A DNA stretch of 64,000 nt from Poecilobothrus nobilitatus (lineage: Eukaryota; Arthropoda; Insecta; Diptera; Dolichopodidae): NCBI GenBank assembly GCA_947095535.1, contig OX352773.1, positions 127,798,830 through 127,862,829 of the forward strand, written 5' to 3'. Every line of letters starts with the position of its first letter. Within the stretch, counting starts at the first letter, position 1. Below the pieces are notes generated by a model, which did not search any database, was not told the DNA's origin, and saw nothing but the letters and a program-made list of their open reading frames with translations. The translations under genes were made by a program, and so were the position numbers. Of this stretch, positions 41,850 to 51,799 are shown one piece after another.

Positions 41850-42236
41850 TTAACAATTTTGAAACGAGAATCTTCTAAGCATAGCATCTCTGCCTAACAG
41901 TATATCAATTTTGTTACTCTTATTAAAATTTGAATCAGCCAATTGAATTGAAGATAGTTGTGTGGAATGATCTATGTGACATGATGCATTAAGTAATGGT
42001 GAAGTTAAATTTTGTAAAATAAAAACATCCACATCAATAAATTTGGAGTTTGTGTTTGAATATATACGAATGGAGGCAACACCACTGGTTGTTCCGGCAC
42101 CAACGGAAGACAATCCAATGACGGATATCTGCACATGTTTCCGGGAAAGTTTTAATTTTTTGATATATTCTTGCGGATGCGATGCGTTATTATGACTATC
42201 ATACAAAAATCTTGAATAACGCATCGCATCCGACAA
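41850..42236 (-). pseudogene. BEL2 copy 2 protease, active site lost
   Basis: From residue 19 on, the frame matches copy 1 (GLSSVGAGTTSGVASIRIYS, NKIDILLGRDAML), but the stretch with the catalytic Asp has been replaced by sequence from a hairpin rearrangement at 42174-42232. Thus the protease is dead by rearrangement rather than by point mutation. Confidence 0.75.
42174..42232. repeat. Hairpin in BEL2 protease (18-bp perfect arms)
   Basis: 42174-42191 (cggatgcgatgcgttatt) and 42215-42232 are perfect inverted copies with a 23-nt loop. Nearby, ttatgactatca occurs directly repeated on either side. Copy 1 has simple sequence with a single ggatgcg at this place, so the hairpin arose in copy 2 after the duplication. 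Confidence 0.95.
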
Positions 42237-43028
42237 TTATGACTATCACTCTTGTGGTCTACGATTTTTTTATTGCAGTAGGACGCAAAGATATAATTTG
42301 TATTGAGGTTGAGGTAGTTGTATGATTATTCAAAATGTTATTAGGTATTACAGCAGGTTTATTGATAAGGTTTGTAAGACTTGAAGAAGAAGGGGGATAT
42401 TGATCGGCATGCACACTATTATTAGTAGCAACTAAATTCGTATTCGAAACAGGGTTCACTAATGTCTGTGACGGCGACAACATTGACAAGAAGATGATCT
42501 TGATTTACAGGAGTTAGAGTTATGACCACTTCGCAAAGAATTGTAGCATAGTTTGTGATGGTTAACAATTTTTCTGCGAAAGTATCCATTGATTGAAAAT
42601 TTTAGCAAGAAATAACAAATGATTGGAATCACACTTTGGACATAAAGGTTGTGATATTAAAGTGGTATGCATTGTTTTAATAGGTTGGTGAAATTTTACT
42701 TGTCTGCTTGAATTTGCTCATTGTTTAAAGGTAGTTTGAATATAAGCATCTTCAAGTGCTGAACTTTGTCTTTCTAAAAAGTTTAATAAATAATGAAAGG
42801 TAGGAAAATCAGTTTAGGCCATTTTTTCCGACCAATCTTGACTGGTAGCTGGATCTATTTTTTTTAGCAGTAAGAATATCAGCCAAGGTTCTCTTTCTTT
42901 AGTCTTTCAACCTAAAGCAGCTAATCCTCGTTTTGCTTCGTCAGCGCCATCTGATAGCTTTCGAAGTGCTATTACTAAAGGAGATGACAACGATGGTAAT
43001 GATATGAAGGTTTTAATGAAAGATTTAG

Positions 43029-43295
43029 TTATCTGACCCTAATTGTTATATCGTTTATTGCGGCGCTCCAGGTTTGTATATAATTTTCGGCTGATATTGA
43101 AATGTGTCTCAAAAGTGAAACTGCTTCATCCTTTAAGAAGCCTTTTAAATAATGAGACTTTTGTCTACTAGTCAAATTTTTTTGATTATGTACAGTGGCA
43201 TTATAAGGATATCTACCACCAAACAAAGATGAAGTATATACCCAACGGGAAAAAAGAGAAGTGCTTCCTTTGATACCTTCCATGAGTAGAAGCAC
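43029..43295 (-). pseudogene. BEL2 copy 2 gag core (DUF1759)
   Basis: Residues 15-75 (SLFSRWVYTSSLFGGRYPYN, NLTSRQKSHYLKGFLKDEAV, HISISAENYIQTWSAAIND) match the BEL/Pao Gag core pattern (W..F...H....L....K..YL...L..A). Gag forms the virus-like particle. The frame is closed by stops on both sides. Upstream sequence (43298 on) shows no more Gag. Confidence 0.75.
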
Positions 43296-43297
43296 TT

Positions 43298-44206
43298 ATT
43301 TAAAACAAAAACAAATTGTGTCATGAATGAGAAACAATAAATCAATTCTAAGAAGCGCTTCCGAGCAAGTAAGATATTATTTTTTTGAATTCAAAGCGAA
43401 TGAAATATCTTTTTGCATACCTCTGAAGTCCATATACATATGTACATATTATCATCATGGTTATAAATTTTTGTTGTTTTCGATGATACCGTTACGTACA
43501 TGTTTCTTCTTGTTTTATGTTTAAATAATAATTTTTTAGAAAAATTTTATTAGATGATTATAATATGGATAATTTTAACCATAAAACGATCAAATTGATC
43601 TAAAAATATTTAAACTTTTTAAATTAATAATATTAAAATTTTTTTATTTGTTTTTTTTATTTATATATGTATGTCGACAAAATTATTTATTGTTGTACAA
43701 TTTCAATCAAATTAAACTAGTTTTGTTTAAAAAAGTTCATAAAATAAGGGAACTCTTATATATTAAAAGTATAACTGGTTGTATATTTGTACACTTATAA
43801 GATTGAAATATATCATTCAGTAGTTTATTAATGCATAGCATTCTACATGCCATCAAAGTCATGCATTCTACATGCCTTCTCAGCGATGTATTCTAAAATT
43901 TTTTTCAAATCTTAAAACTACAATTTATTTAAATTTATTTTGCGTTTTACACTTTCGACACACTTTGTTGAATAGTGAAATTGTATAGTCATATGCCAAA
44001 TCGTTTCATATCAGTTCTTTGTCTTTTTTCACATGATGCTTATTAATATTTATTTCTTTCTATTTTGTAGTTTTTTTTGTTATTTGTTTTTTCAAGTAGC
44101 AAAAAAAATTTGGACACTTGGTGAGAGTGGCTCATCTTATTGTAATAGATAATCTTTGATGAAAACAATACCTACCTTATATATAATTGTATGCGGTCGG
44201 TAAAAA
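43298..44206. other. AT-rich noncoding region
   Basis: No gene or known element is recognised. It includes a direct repeat of gcattctacatgcc (about 43848 and 43871). A near-copy of the MITE-like arm lies at 44125-44161, 82 bp before its better partner at 44207. Confidence 0.5.
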
Positions 44207-45052
44207 GAGTGGCCCATCTTATTGTAATAGCTAATCTTTGATTATATAATCATAAACAAATAACATAAAGATAAGTAAATCGTATGGGAATTTTTTAAAC
44301 ACTTATTTTTTTTACTTTAGAAAAAATGTTAATCAATACACACACCAAATTATTTAATTACAACGATGCAATAGTCTCTATACCTTTTTAATACATATAA
44401 TAAAATAATATGTATATACATATAAATCCTCCCTTAAAAAATTAACCAAATATTAACTCTAAATTCTCTAGTCGTGTAGATAACATTTTCATTATACATA
44501 TCTATATGTACATATGTGGATTATACCCTTTATTAACATTATTTTTATTATTACATTTAACAGTGATTTACTTCCCAAGTTATTTTTCCAAAGTTTTAAA
44601 AAATAAATGTTTAAAAAATTCCCATACGATTTACTTATCTATAATATAATATGTTATTTATCTATGCCTATACACATTGGATGTGAAACTAGGAAACCTA
44701 GATTGTATGTACATACATACCTACTTTTGCAAATAGCGTTTTTTGCGGTAAAAATGAATTAGTATTAGTAAAAAAGAGTGCAACTCAAATATGTAGTTTA
44801 AAAATGTGAATGTAATTATTAACCATATTTTAACTGTATGTTATACATAGATATGTACATATTATATATTATAGAATTAATAAAAAGATGGAAGTTTGAC
44901 ATTTTTATGTAAAATGAAACATTTTAATAGTGTAATGAAAAATTCATATTGTATATATGTTTGTATGTATGTATAAGAGAAAAGCAGGCAAACTCCTATT
45001 TTAATATTTCAATCAAAGATTATCTATTATAAAAAGATGAGCCTTGCCCATC
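44207..45052. mobile_element. MITE-like element with nested inverted repeats
   Basis: Outer inverted repeats: 44211-44243 (ggcccatcttattgtaatag and following) pair with 45011-45043 over 33 bp with about five mismatches. Inner inverted repeats: 44271-44308 pair with 44601-44638 over 38 bp with one mismatch (ataagtaaatcgtatgggaa and following). There is no coding sequence. The structure suggests a non-autonomous DNA transposon, possibly one inside another. Target-site duplications are not evident. Confidence 0.6.
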
Positions 45053-45659
45053 ATGTGACCAATTTATTTTATGCTACTCGAAAAAAGAAATTTATTTATT
45101 AATGATGGTATTTAATAATGATTGGGTCCGGATTAACAATACCATGCAGTATTTGAAATAACTTTTTTTATTCGCCGTGCGCCTATCATGTGATGGGTCT
45201 TTTCACTAGTTAATAAATAAATTAAAATAGTTATTTTAAAAAATGCTTACTTTAAAGCAAACAGCATAAACTAATTATTGTGTGTTAATTTGTACATACA
45301 TACATAAAATAAATATATATTGCATGTGGGAACAATGCATGTTGCAATGAATGCATGTTGTATGGGTTTCACATGAAAATAAAATTTTGAAAATTGTTAT
45401 ATATAGTAATTGTTTAACAACTTTAAAAAGCCTTAACTCCTTCAAATTTTGAAATATTGACCTTATTGGTAGAATTAGTACGTGTTCTTTATTTTAGATT
45501 TATTTTTCATTAAAAGATTGATTTTTAATTTAAAAATTTTATTCATTTTCTGTTGTTTGTTCCTTACTTTTCTTAATATTATTGTTATTAATATTGTTAT
45601 TATTATTATTGTTCTTAATATTGTTATTATTATATTGTTATTAATATTATCCGCTCCAT
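45053..45659. other. Noncoding, with ATT/GTT microsatellite
   Basis: No gene is seen. A microsatellite of ATT, GTT and AAT triplets occupies about 45572-45655. Short motifs such as aatgcatgttgcaatgaatg occur near 45340. Confidence 0.6.
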
Positions 45660-46260
45660 AATATTAATATACCCGCTCCAGTATGGTTTACACCAGACGA
45701 TCAGGAAAACGGATGACTCTGCCAAATCGAACTTTATTTGGTATTGCTATGATTGGTCGAAGTTAATATTGTCATTATCCTGGATGTCTCGCATTATGAA
45801 AGCGGGTTTCAGACGATCTATTGTGACTTTATCTTTCTTCTACTTTTTAGTTTCTTTTTAAAACTTTATAGGTATAGAAATTGTGTCAGACCAATATGAA
45901 ACGCTATTTACATTACATGCAAATTTTAACAAAGTTTGCAGTCTTTTCGGAGGTCCGACCGCACAAACCTTTCTTATATTAATTTTGATGTAGCTGATGT
46001 ACGAAATTTCTTGGTTATGAACGGTCGAATTCTTTTGGTTCAAATATTACAATATACCTTTTTTGTGGATTTTTTCAATCTGAATGGCTTGATTTCTAAA
46101 GAAGTGTCATTTTCTTTTAAGCTTCATTGCAATTCCTCGTCTGTAATCTGGTCAGTTGTATATACTTTACTGAAGCCGTGCTTATATGTTGAATTCGCGA
46201 AAGAACGTCTGGAACGATATTTCGCTGCCTTTTATATGTTTGATATCTGTGGAAAATTGG
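45660..46260 (-). pseudogene. Gypsy pol remnant (RNase H end to integrase parts)
   Basis: On the minus strand, decayed phrases in order are DIKHIKGSE (46245-46220, the end of RNase H), KPFRLKKSTKKVYCNI and RPFITKKFRTSA (46090-45990, the segment before the integrase zinc finger), a frame at 45858-46043 with RKVCAVGPPKRLQTLLKF, and DRLKPAFIMRDIQD (45820-45780), the phrase that closes mdg1/412-type integrases. The catalytic core is missing. Many stops occur. Its right end adjoins the tail of a CR1-like element. Confidence 0.6.
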
Positions 46261-46534
46261 TGTATGTAGTCCAGTTGCCTACATTTATTTATTTATTTAT
46301 TTTCAATAGTAAATACCAAAAGAAATTGCTCTCATATCATGACTGTATATATTTTAAAATATTATTTATTCATTTCAATCTTAATTATTAAATTTTCAAA
46401 ATATAAAAGAGGTATAAAATATGACAAGTGTAATGTAGTTCATATAAAATAAACAATAATAACAATATTAGCAAAAAAAAAATGAAAATTAAAAAAAAAA
46501 ATAAATAAAATGTTTAACACTGATTCTACATATA

Positions 46535-47622
46535 TTAAATTCTAGATGTTTTATATTCACCAATAATTCGTCTTGTTAATTCTTTTTTAAGTTTTAAACT
46601 TGTTAATTCTTTTAAATTATTGTCCAATTTGTTATAAAAATTAGCAGTGAGATGCATTTTAGTTGAAAGACAAAATTGTGTTGTCCTTTTACGAACAACG
46701 TGCAGTGATTGCTGATTTGGAACATTAATGTTATGATGATCTCTGCGTTTAGTTAATGTTGTTGCAGTGTGAACATTATCATGGTATATATTATGTATGT
46801 GTAGAATAAGTTTTACTTGTATCAGATCTTTAATTAATAGTAGATTATTTGCGCTATGAATATACTGTGTTTTTTCCAACTGTTTGTACTGATAGAGATT
46901 TTTTAAGGCTTTGTTTGTATTATTTGTATATCTTGTATGTTTTGTTTTGTTGCTGTTCCCCACAAATTTACGCCATATGTTAAGTAACTATGAAAAAGGG
47001 CACAATAGATTTGCTTTTTCACAGAATTGGGTAACACATATGATATTTTTTTAAATACCCCAGCAATTGACGAAAGTTTTCTAGCTAAATACAATGTATG
47101 CACGTTCCACTTGAGTTTGGAATCTATCCAAAAACCTAGATATTTATATTCTTCAACTTGCTTCAGCTTTTTATCAGCAATTTGAACATTTAATTTTTGT
47201 GGAAGATGTCCAATAACCATGAATTTGGTTTTTCCTATATTTATGGTTAATTTTTGAGTAATCATCCACTCGCTGATTTTGGTTAATTCAATATTCATTT
47301 TATATTGTAGATCCGTATGGGTGTCTGCTTGAAATATAAAACAAATATCATCAGCGTACAAAAATATTTCTGCATTTATGTCAATTTCCTGATTACCCTC
47401 AATATAAACTATAAAGAGTAATGGTCCTAAAATGCTACCTTGCGGTATCCCAAATTTTGTCTTTTCTGAGTTACTTATGCTACTCCCAATTTTTGTGTAC
47501 TGAATCCGATTACTTAGGTACGAAGCAAACCACTTAAAAGCCTTACCCTTCACACCAAACGATTGTAATATTTTAAAAAGTATTCTAGGATAAACCGAAT
47601 CGAATGCTTTAGATAAATCCAT
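46535..47622 (-). pseudogene. CR1-like RT palm, thumb and C-terminus
   Basis: Frame 46903-47622 carries MDLSKAFDSVYPRILFK, FGIPQGSILGPLLFIVYI, the catalytic LYADDI, LTINIGKTKFMVIGH and YKYLGFWIDSKLKWN, i.e. RT palm and thumb. Frame 46535-46963 (VHTATTLTKRRDHHNINVPN, LSTKMHLTANFYNKL) is the C-terminal domain, reached by a frameshift at about 46910-46960. The fingers lie in 47653-47907. Only two or three frameshifts separate the parts, so decay is moderate. Confidence 0.85.
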
Positions 47623-47652
47623 GAAGACTAGAGATACTGATTTTTTCTTATC

Positions 47653-49450
47653 TTAAAAGCTTTGTACAAAGGTAGCCATGTCTACCAGTGCCGTTTCTGT
47701 GTTAGATTTTTTTCTAAAACCATACTGCCGTTTGGATAATAAGTTATTGCTATGTAGAAATTTGCAAATTTGTGAATTAACAACTTTTTCGATGATTTTT
47801 GCTAATACTGTTCCTATGCAAATTGGGCGGTAGTTATTTGGATCCTGTTTATCACCGGATTTAAAGACAGGTACTATTCTTCCTATTTTTAATTGTTCTG
47901 GAACCACACCTTCTCTTAGAGATTTATTTAATTGTTCATAAATAGATTTATTGCTATTTGTTCACACAGCATTTCATTGCAATTTTTTAACATGTTCGAT
48001 GAAAGATTTAAGTTGTCTATTGCTTTTGAATTGTTAAGGCTTTTAATTGTATTAAAGATAACATTCTTATCTACAGTCTCAAATTCGAAAGATTTAGTTG
48101 TTTTTGCTCTAGTGTAATGTATTCTATCTTCACATTCGTTGGCTAGTATTTCCCCTGCTGTTGCAAAATGTCTGTTTAATTCATTTATTTTTATTTTTTC
48201 TTCTTTTTCTGATAGTCCCTGAAGGAAGTCTGACGTTTCTTTTTTTTTCTTTTTACCATCATAAATTAGTTCATTAATGCAACACCAAGTTTTAGTAGAG
48301 TTATGAATATTTTCTTTAAATTTGTTTTCAAAATATAATTTTTTTTTTCTACGTATACTGGTCACCTTATTTCTGTAGTACTTATAATGATTTTCTAATT
48401 CAATATTCGATGTATCATTTCTCCATTTAGAGTACCAAAAATGTTTTGCTTTCATTATACAAAACAATTCCTTGTCGATCCAATTTTTATTATTATTATT
48501 GAAATTTTTCTTTACTTTTATGCATGTTGCTGAATCGCTTTTAGTTTTCATTTTTAAAATAAATTCAGAAAGAAACTCTTCACAATTTTTCATAGCATTA
48601 ATAGTAATCAATTCTTCATTTAGTAATCGATTCAATACTTGGAAGTTTGTAACCTTATTATATGTGGAAGTGAATTGTGTGGAACTTGTTGACTTTTGCT
48701 TTTTATTGGATGTCATATTATTATTTAAGACTTCAACTATAATAATATTGTGATCTAATAAATCAATGTTAATATGTGATAAATTAATTGTTTCTGTTAA
48801 ATTGTCAGTGAATATGTGATCAATACATGTTTTAGTTACATTTCTAGTAGTGATGTTTTTATTACATATATAAAAAGAGTTCATTATCATGTAATTTATG
48901 TAGTTATTATTTTGTTGTGTATTACTCAATAAATTTAAATTAAAATCACATAAAATATAAGTGTTTTTATTACAATCAGTGCTCAATAAACAATTTTCTA
49001 GCTCTAGCATAAATTTTGTGAATTGTTCAGATACCTTTGTAGGCGATCTGTACACATTAATAATATTGAAAGAAGATCCATTTTTTTGTTATATTGACAC
49101 TAAGAAAGCTGTTATTGTCATTGCTATACGAGTATATTTTGGAGTATGCATATTTATTGTTAATAAAAATTCCACAACCACCACCTTGTTTAACTGGACG
49201 ACAAGAACATATAAAAGAAAAATCAGACAAATTAAAATATTTTACTTGTTCACTTTTCAACCATGTTTCAGTAACACAAATAACATCGATTGATTTTTTT
49301 AGTGTTTTCAGTATAATCTCAATTTCATCTATTTTGTTTTTAATACTGTGGGGATTAAAATATAAAATTATAAAATTTTTGTTTTTGGAGGTTAGGTGAA
49401 CTTCATTTAATGTTTTAGGAAACTTATTGCTTGGGTTAATTTCGAATATG
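47653..49450 (-). pseudogene. CR1-like ORF2: APE endonuclease and RT fingers
   Basis: The endonuclease begins near 49450 (FNPHSIKNKIDEIEIILK, VICVTETWLK), continues with GGGCGIFINNK (49057-49260), YILCDFNLNLL (the GDFN-like box, with C-D-F-N), TCIDHIFTD and LLDHNIIIVEV in 47928-49055. That frame then carries KNWIDKELFCIMKAKHFWYS and RT-proximal SLNNSKAIDNLNLSSNML. RT fingers follow in 47653-47907 (GDKQDPNNYRPICI, QYGFRKKSNTETALV). The nuclease nicks target DNA to prime reverse transcription. Confidence 0.85.
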
Positions 49451-49617
49451 TTTGAATCATTATAGTGCGAATTCGTTTATGTTGTTTGTATCTTTTACAT
49501 GAATTATTTTACTTTTTGCATCCCTTCGGATGAAAATTTTACCGTCACTAACCCAGACATAAGCAATTTTGTTTCCCTTTCTTAAATCTCTAGCTTTCTT
49601 AAATAAATAACTATAGA

Positions 49618-49632
49618 AATTAGTTAAACGTT
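49618..49632. repeat. Target-site duplication, 5' side of truncated Jockey
   Basis: aattagttaaacgtt here and aattagttaatcgtt at 50151-50165 flank the insertion: 15 bp with one mismatch. Confidence 0.9.
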
Positions 49633-50150
49633 TATCACTATAATAGACGGGCTACATGCAAGTGAATTGAATATGACCCAAACGACATTGAGGCTATTCC
49701 ACTAAAGTACGACATGTGTATTCCAGAAAAGGATAAACGAATTTCAAAAAACCATTAGTTGTTAAACATTTCGTAATTAATATAAAAAAAATAGTCTAAA
49801 AACTATAATATTAGAATAGGCGTAGGTTTTAAGTTAGGTAGGTTTTAGGTTAGCATAATCTTAAGTTAGTATAAGGTTTTATTTATAAAATTTAAATTAA
49901 TTTTGGTTTTTATTATAAATTTTCCAAAATTAAATTCTCTGATAAAAAATTCTATTAGAAAAAAGAAAAAAAAAAAGAAATATAACAATAAAACAAATTA
50001 AATAAAGAAGAAAACTGAAACACTAAAATATAGTTTAAGGTTTTAGTTCTAAGTTCTAAAATAAATGTTAGTTTTGTAAGCTTTTTTACTAACTCAAAGT
50101 AACCAAAAATGATTAAAAAGAAAAATAAAAAGTATATAAAAAAGAAAAAA
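49633..50150 (+). mobile_element. 5'-truncated Jockey copy
   Basis: A 518-bp insertion into CR1-like ORF1 lies between 15-bp target-site duplications and ends in an A-rich tail (50137-50150) on the plus strand. Its first codons read HYNRRATCK, a TGA, then IEYDPNDIEAIPLKYDMCIP and EKDKR. These align with the C-terminus of the full-length Jockey ORF2 (HYNRRPTCKTIEYNPGNING, LKYYMSIPDKDKK). It is therefore the last about 30 codons plus 3' UTR of a related Jockey, typical of 5' truncation by incomplete reverse transcription. Confidence 0.9.
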
Positions 50151-50165
50151 AATTAGTTAATCGTT
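50151..50165. repeat. Target-site duplication, 3' side of truncated Jockey
   Basis: aattagttaatcgtt, partner of 49618-49632. Confidence 0.9.
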
Positions 50166-50362
50166 CATTTATGTATACTGGATGATAACTGTTGTCATTT
50201 AGTATCAATCCTGTATGTAAATACACCTTTACTTTTTTTGTTCTTTATATTTCAATATCAATTTATCCTTGATATTTTTTTGCATAAATTCTATTGTTAT
50301 TGTCGGTGGACTGTCAGAATCCCTAGCTTGATCATTTATATTTCTATAAATTTCCTTTAAAT

Positions 50363-50423
50363 GAAAACATTTGATTTGGAAAGTGACAAAACATGTATGT
50401 CACTTTCCAAATCAAATGTTTTC
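50363..50423. repeat. Perfect hairpin in ORF1 (25-bp arms)
   Basis: 50363-50387 and 50399-50423 are perfect inverted copies (gaaaacatttgatttggaaa then gtgac) with an 11-nt loop. One arm is the coding sequence for FDLESD of ORF1, the other is its inverted duplicate and inserts extra sequence and a stop into ORF1. Confidence 0.97.
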
Positions 50424-51040
50424 AATATAGCTAAGCCAATACTAGTTAAGTCTTCATTATCACTTTTATGAATGCCGCTAATTTGTACGGAGTGACTAAA
50501 TTTTTCTTGGCTCCTTTTATGATGTTTTCTACATAGATTATTTAATTCAGATTTTAGTGAATTAATATCATTTTTTAAATTTACATTTTCATCTATAAGA
50601 CTTTGACATATTATTTTGTAATCATTTACTATTGTTTTCATACATTTAATTTCATTTTCCAATGTTTCATTTTTTGTTATTAAAATATCTAGTTTTTCCT
50701 CTAAGGATTTTAGATTGTTTTTATTGTTTTTCTTATTTTGCGAAGTTCTGGGATCTACAGAAATGTTGTCGAAATTAATTGATTCATTTGAATGAACATT
50801 ATTACCCTGAAGTGATAATATAGTACTGCGACGATTTTTCATACAGTTTGCACAGAACCATAGCAAACTGCCTTTATTGATCTCCGCAAATTTTTGCTTA
50901 GATAATCCCGAACAGCTATTGTGATAAAGTTTACCGCATTTGCCATCACAAATTATATTATTACCATTTATTCTACATAATTTATTACACTTACCACAAA
51001 TTGAAGTTGAAATACTTTCCGCCATCTTGAAAAAACTTGG

Positions 51041-51600
51041 CGTGGTGAAGTTTTATTCGAATTTTGGTTGAAAGCATAAATAATTGGCTTGTTGTCGGTA
51101 AAAATAGTAAACTGCCTGCTTTTCAAAAAATGTTTAAAATATTTTACACCTTCATAAATCGCAGTAAATTCGCTATCATAAGTACCATATTTCCTTTTGA
51201 TTCCGTGAATTTTCAGAAAAAATTATAAAAAGCTCCGGTCGATTTCCGTTACTTTGGTGTAGCGGGGTGCCATGGAAAAATCTGATGTGTCAACTTTTAG
51301 GGTTAAACGTACGCCTCTCTGATTGAGTGATCTAATATTCTAGCATTAGCCAAACTATCGCGTTTGGTATGAATCTCCTGTAAAAATTTACCATAGCGAT
51401 GAGCCTTCGCAACTCTTTTGTAAGTTTTGGTTTGGAAAGTTGAGAATAGCTTCAACTTTCTTTGCAAGTAGTTTAATTTCATCAAACGTACTTTTACTTC
51501 ATCAAAACTTTTACACCATATTGTGCAAGTCGGTTAAAAACTTCCCGCAGCTGTTCTAAATGTTTCGATTCGTTTTCTGATCTAGTATGAAGTACAAATA
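51041..51600 (-). pseudogene. Gypsy RT-RNase H remnant
   Basis: On the minus strand, 51600-51500 reads as the end of RT (HLEQLREVFNRLAQYGVKVL, the usual connection to thumb). 51485-51303 holds DSLANARILDHSIREAYV (the A.A..L.HP motif that opens RNase H). 51250-51060 has decayed equivalents of FFSRKFTESKRKYGTYDSEF and FTDNKPIIYAF in mixed frames. These are typical Gypsy RT/RNase H phrases. The fragment is cut by the CR1-like ORF1 5' end at about 51041. Confidence 0.7.
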
Positions 51601-51799
51601 TCGTTTATGTATGTGGAAATGAACTAAATTATGTACATCTACCTTAATACAAACTAGTAAAAAAATGATACTACATCTACTACAAATGATCTTAAACCAA
51701 TAAAAACTTACTTGTTTCCTTCTTCTAAAGCTCTACGTAGACGAAGAAGGATAACACTTCCAAAGGAACGTATTTATTAAAAATCTTATTTCAACATAT

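Larger units (their letters stand above)
41005..43297 (-). mobile_element. BEL/Pao element 2, copy 2
   Basis: Homologue of 22605-24786. Minus-strand content: gag core (43029-43295, with NLTSRQKSHYLKGFLKDEAV and SISAENYIQTW), zinc-knuckle region (42480-42700), damaged protease (41850-42236), RT N-terminus (41479-41727) and integrase remnant (41100-41370). It extends a little further 5' than copy 1, showing the true continuation of gag past the segmental breakpoint. Confidence 0.8.
49480..51025 (-). pseudogene. CR1-like ORF1: PHD finger, coiled coil, FP25K-like domain
   Basis: ATG at 51023-51025. Residues 10-61 hold a C4HC3 PHD finger (CGKC, CDGKCGKLYHNSC, WFCANC). Residues about 95-170 are Leu/Lys/Glu/Asn-rich heptads, a likely coiled coil. 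After a hairpin at 50363-50423 the protein continues in 50360-50165 (SPPTITIEFMQKNIKDKLIL, GLILNDNSYHPVYINERLTN) and, after the Jockey insertion, in 49617-49485 (YLFKKARDLRKGNKIAYVWV, DGKIFIRRDAKSKIIHV), which is the FP25K-like C-terminal domain seen in many insect ORF1 proteins. ORF1 proteins bind element RNA. Confidence 0.8.
46279..51040 (-). mobile_element. CR1-like non-LTR element with ORF1 and ORF2 (minus), split by a Jockey copy
   Basis: Minus-strand order: ORF1 from ATG 51025 (PHD finger, coiled coil, FP25K-like domain) to about 49480, ORF2 (endonuclease from about 49450, RT to 46535), a 3' UTR and an AAAT-repeat tail (plus-strand tttatttatttat at 46279-46302). A 518-bp truncated Jockey copy (49633-50150) and a hairpin (50363-50423) interrupt ORF1. 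The 5' end lies close to the ORF1 start and abuts a Gypsy RNase H remnant at about 51041. Confidence 0.8.

Noticed and set aside
45936..46391. 151-residue plus-strand frame with hydrophobic stretches
   Set aside because: It is antisense to the decayed Gypsy pol remnant whose minus-strand phrases (RPFITKKF, DIKHIKGSE) are better explained, and it ends in the LINE tail repeat.
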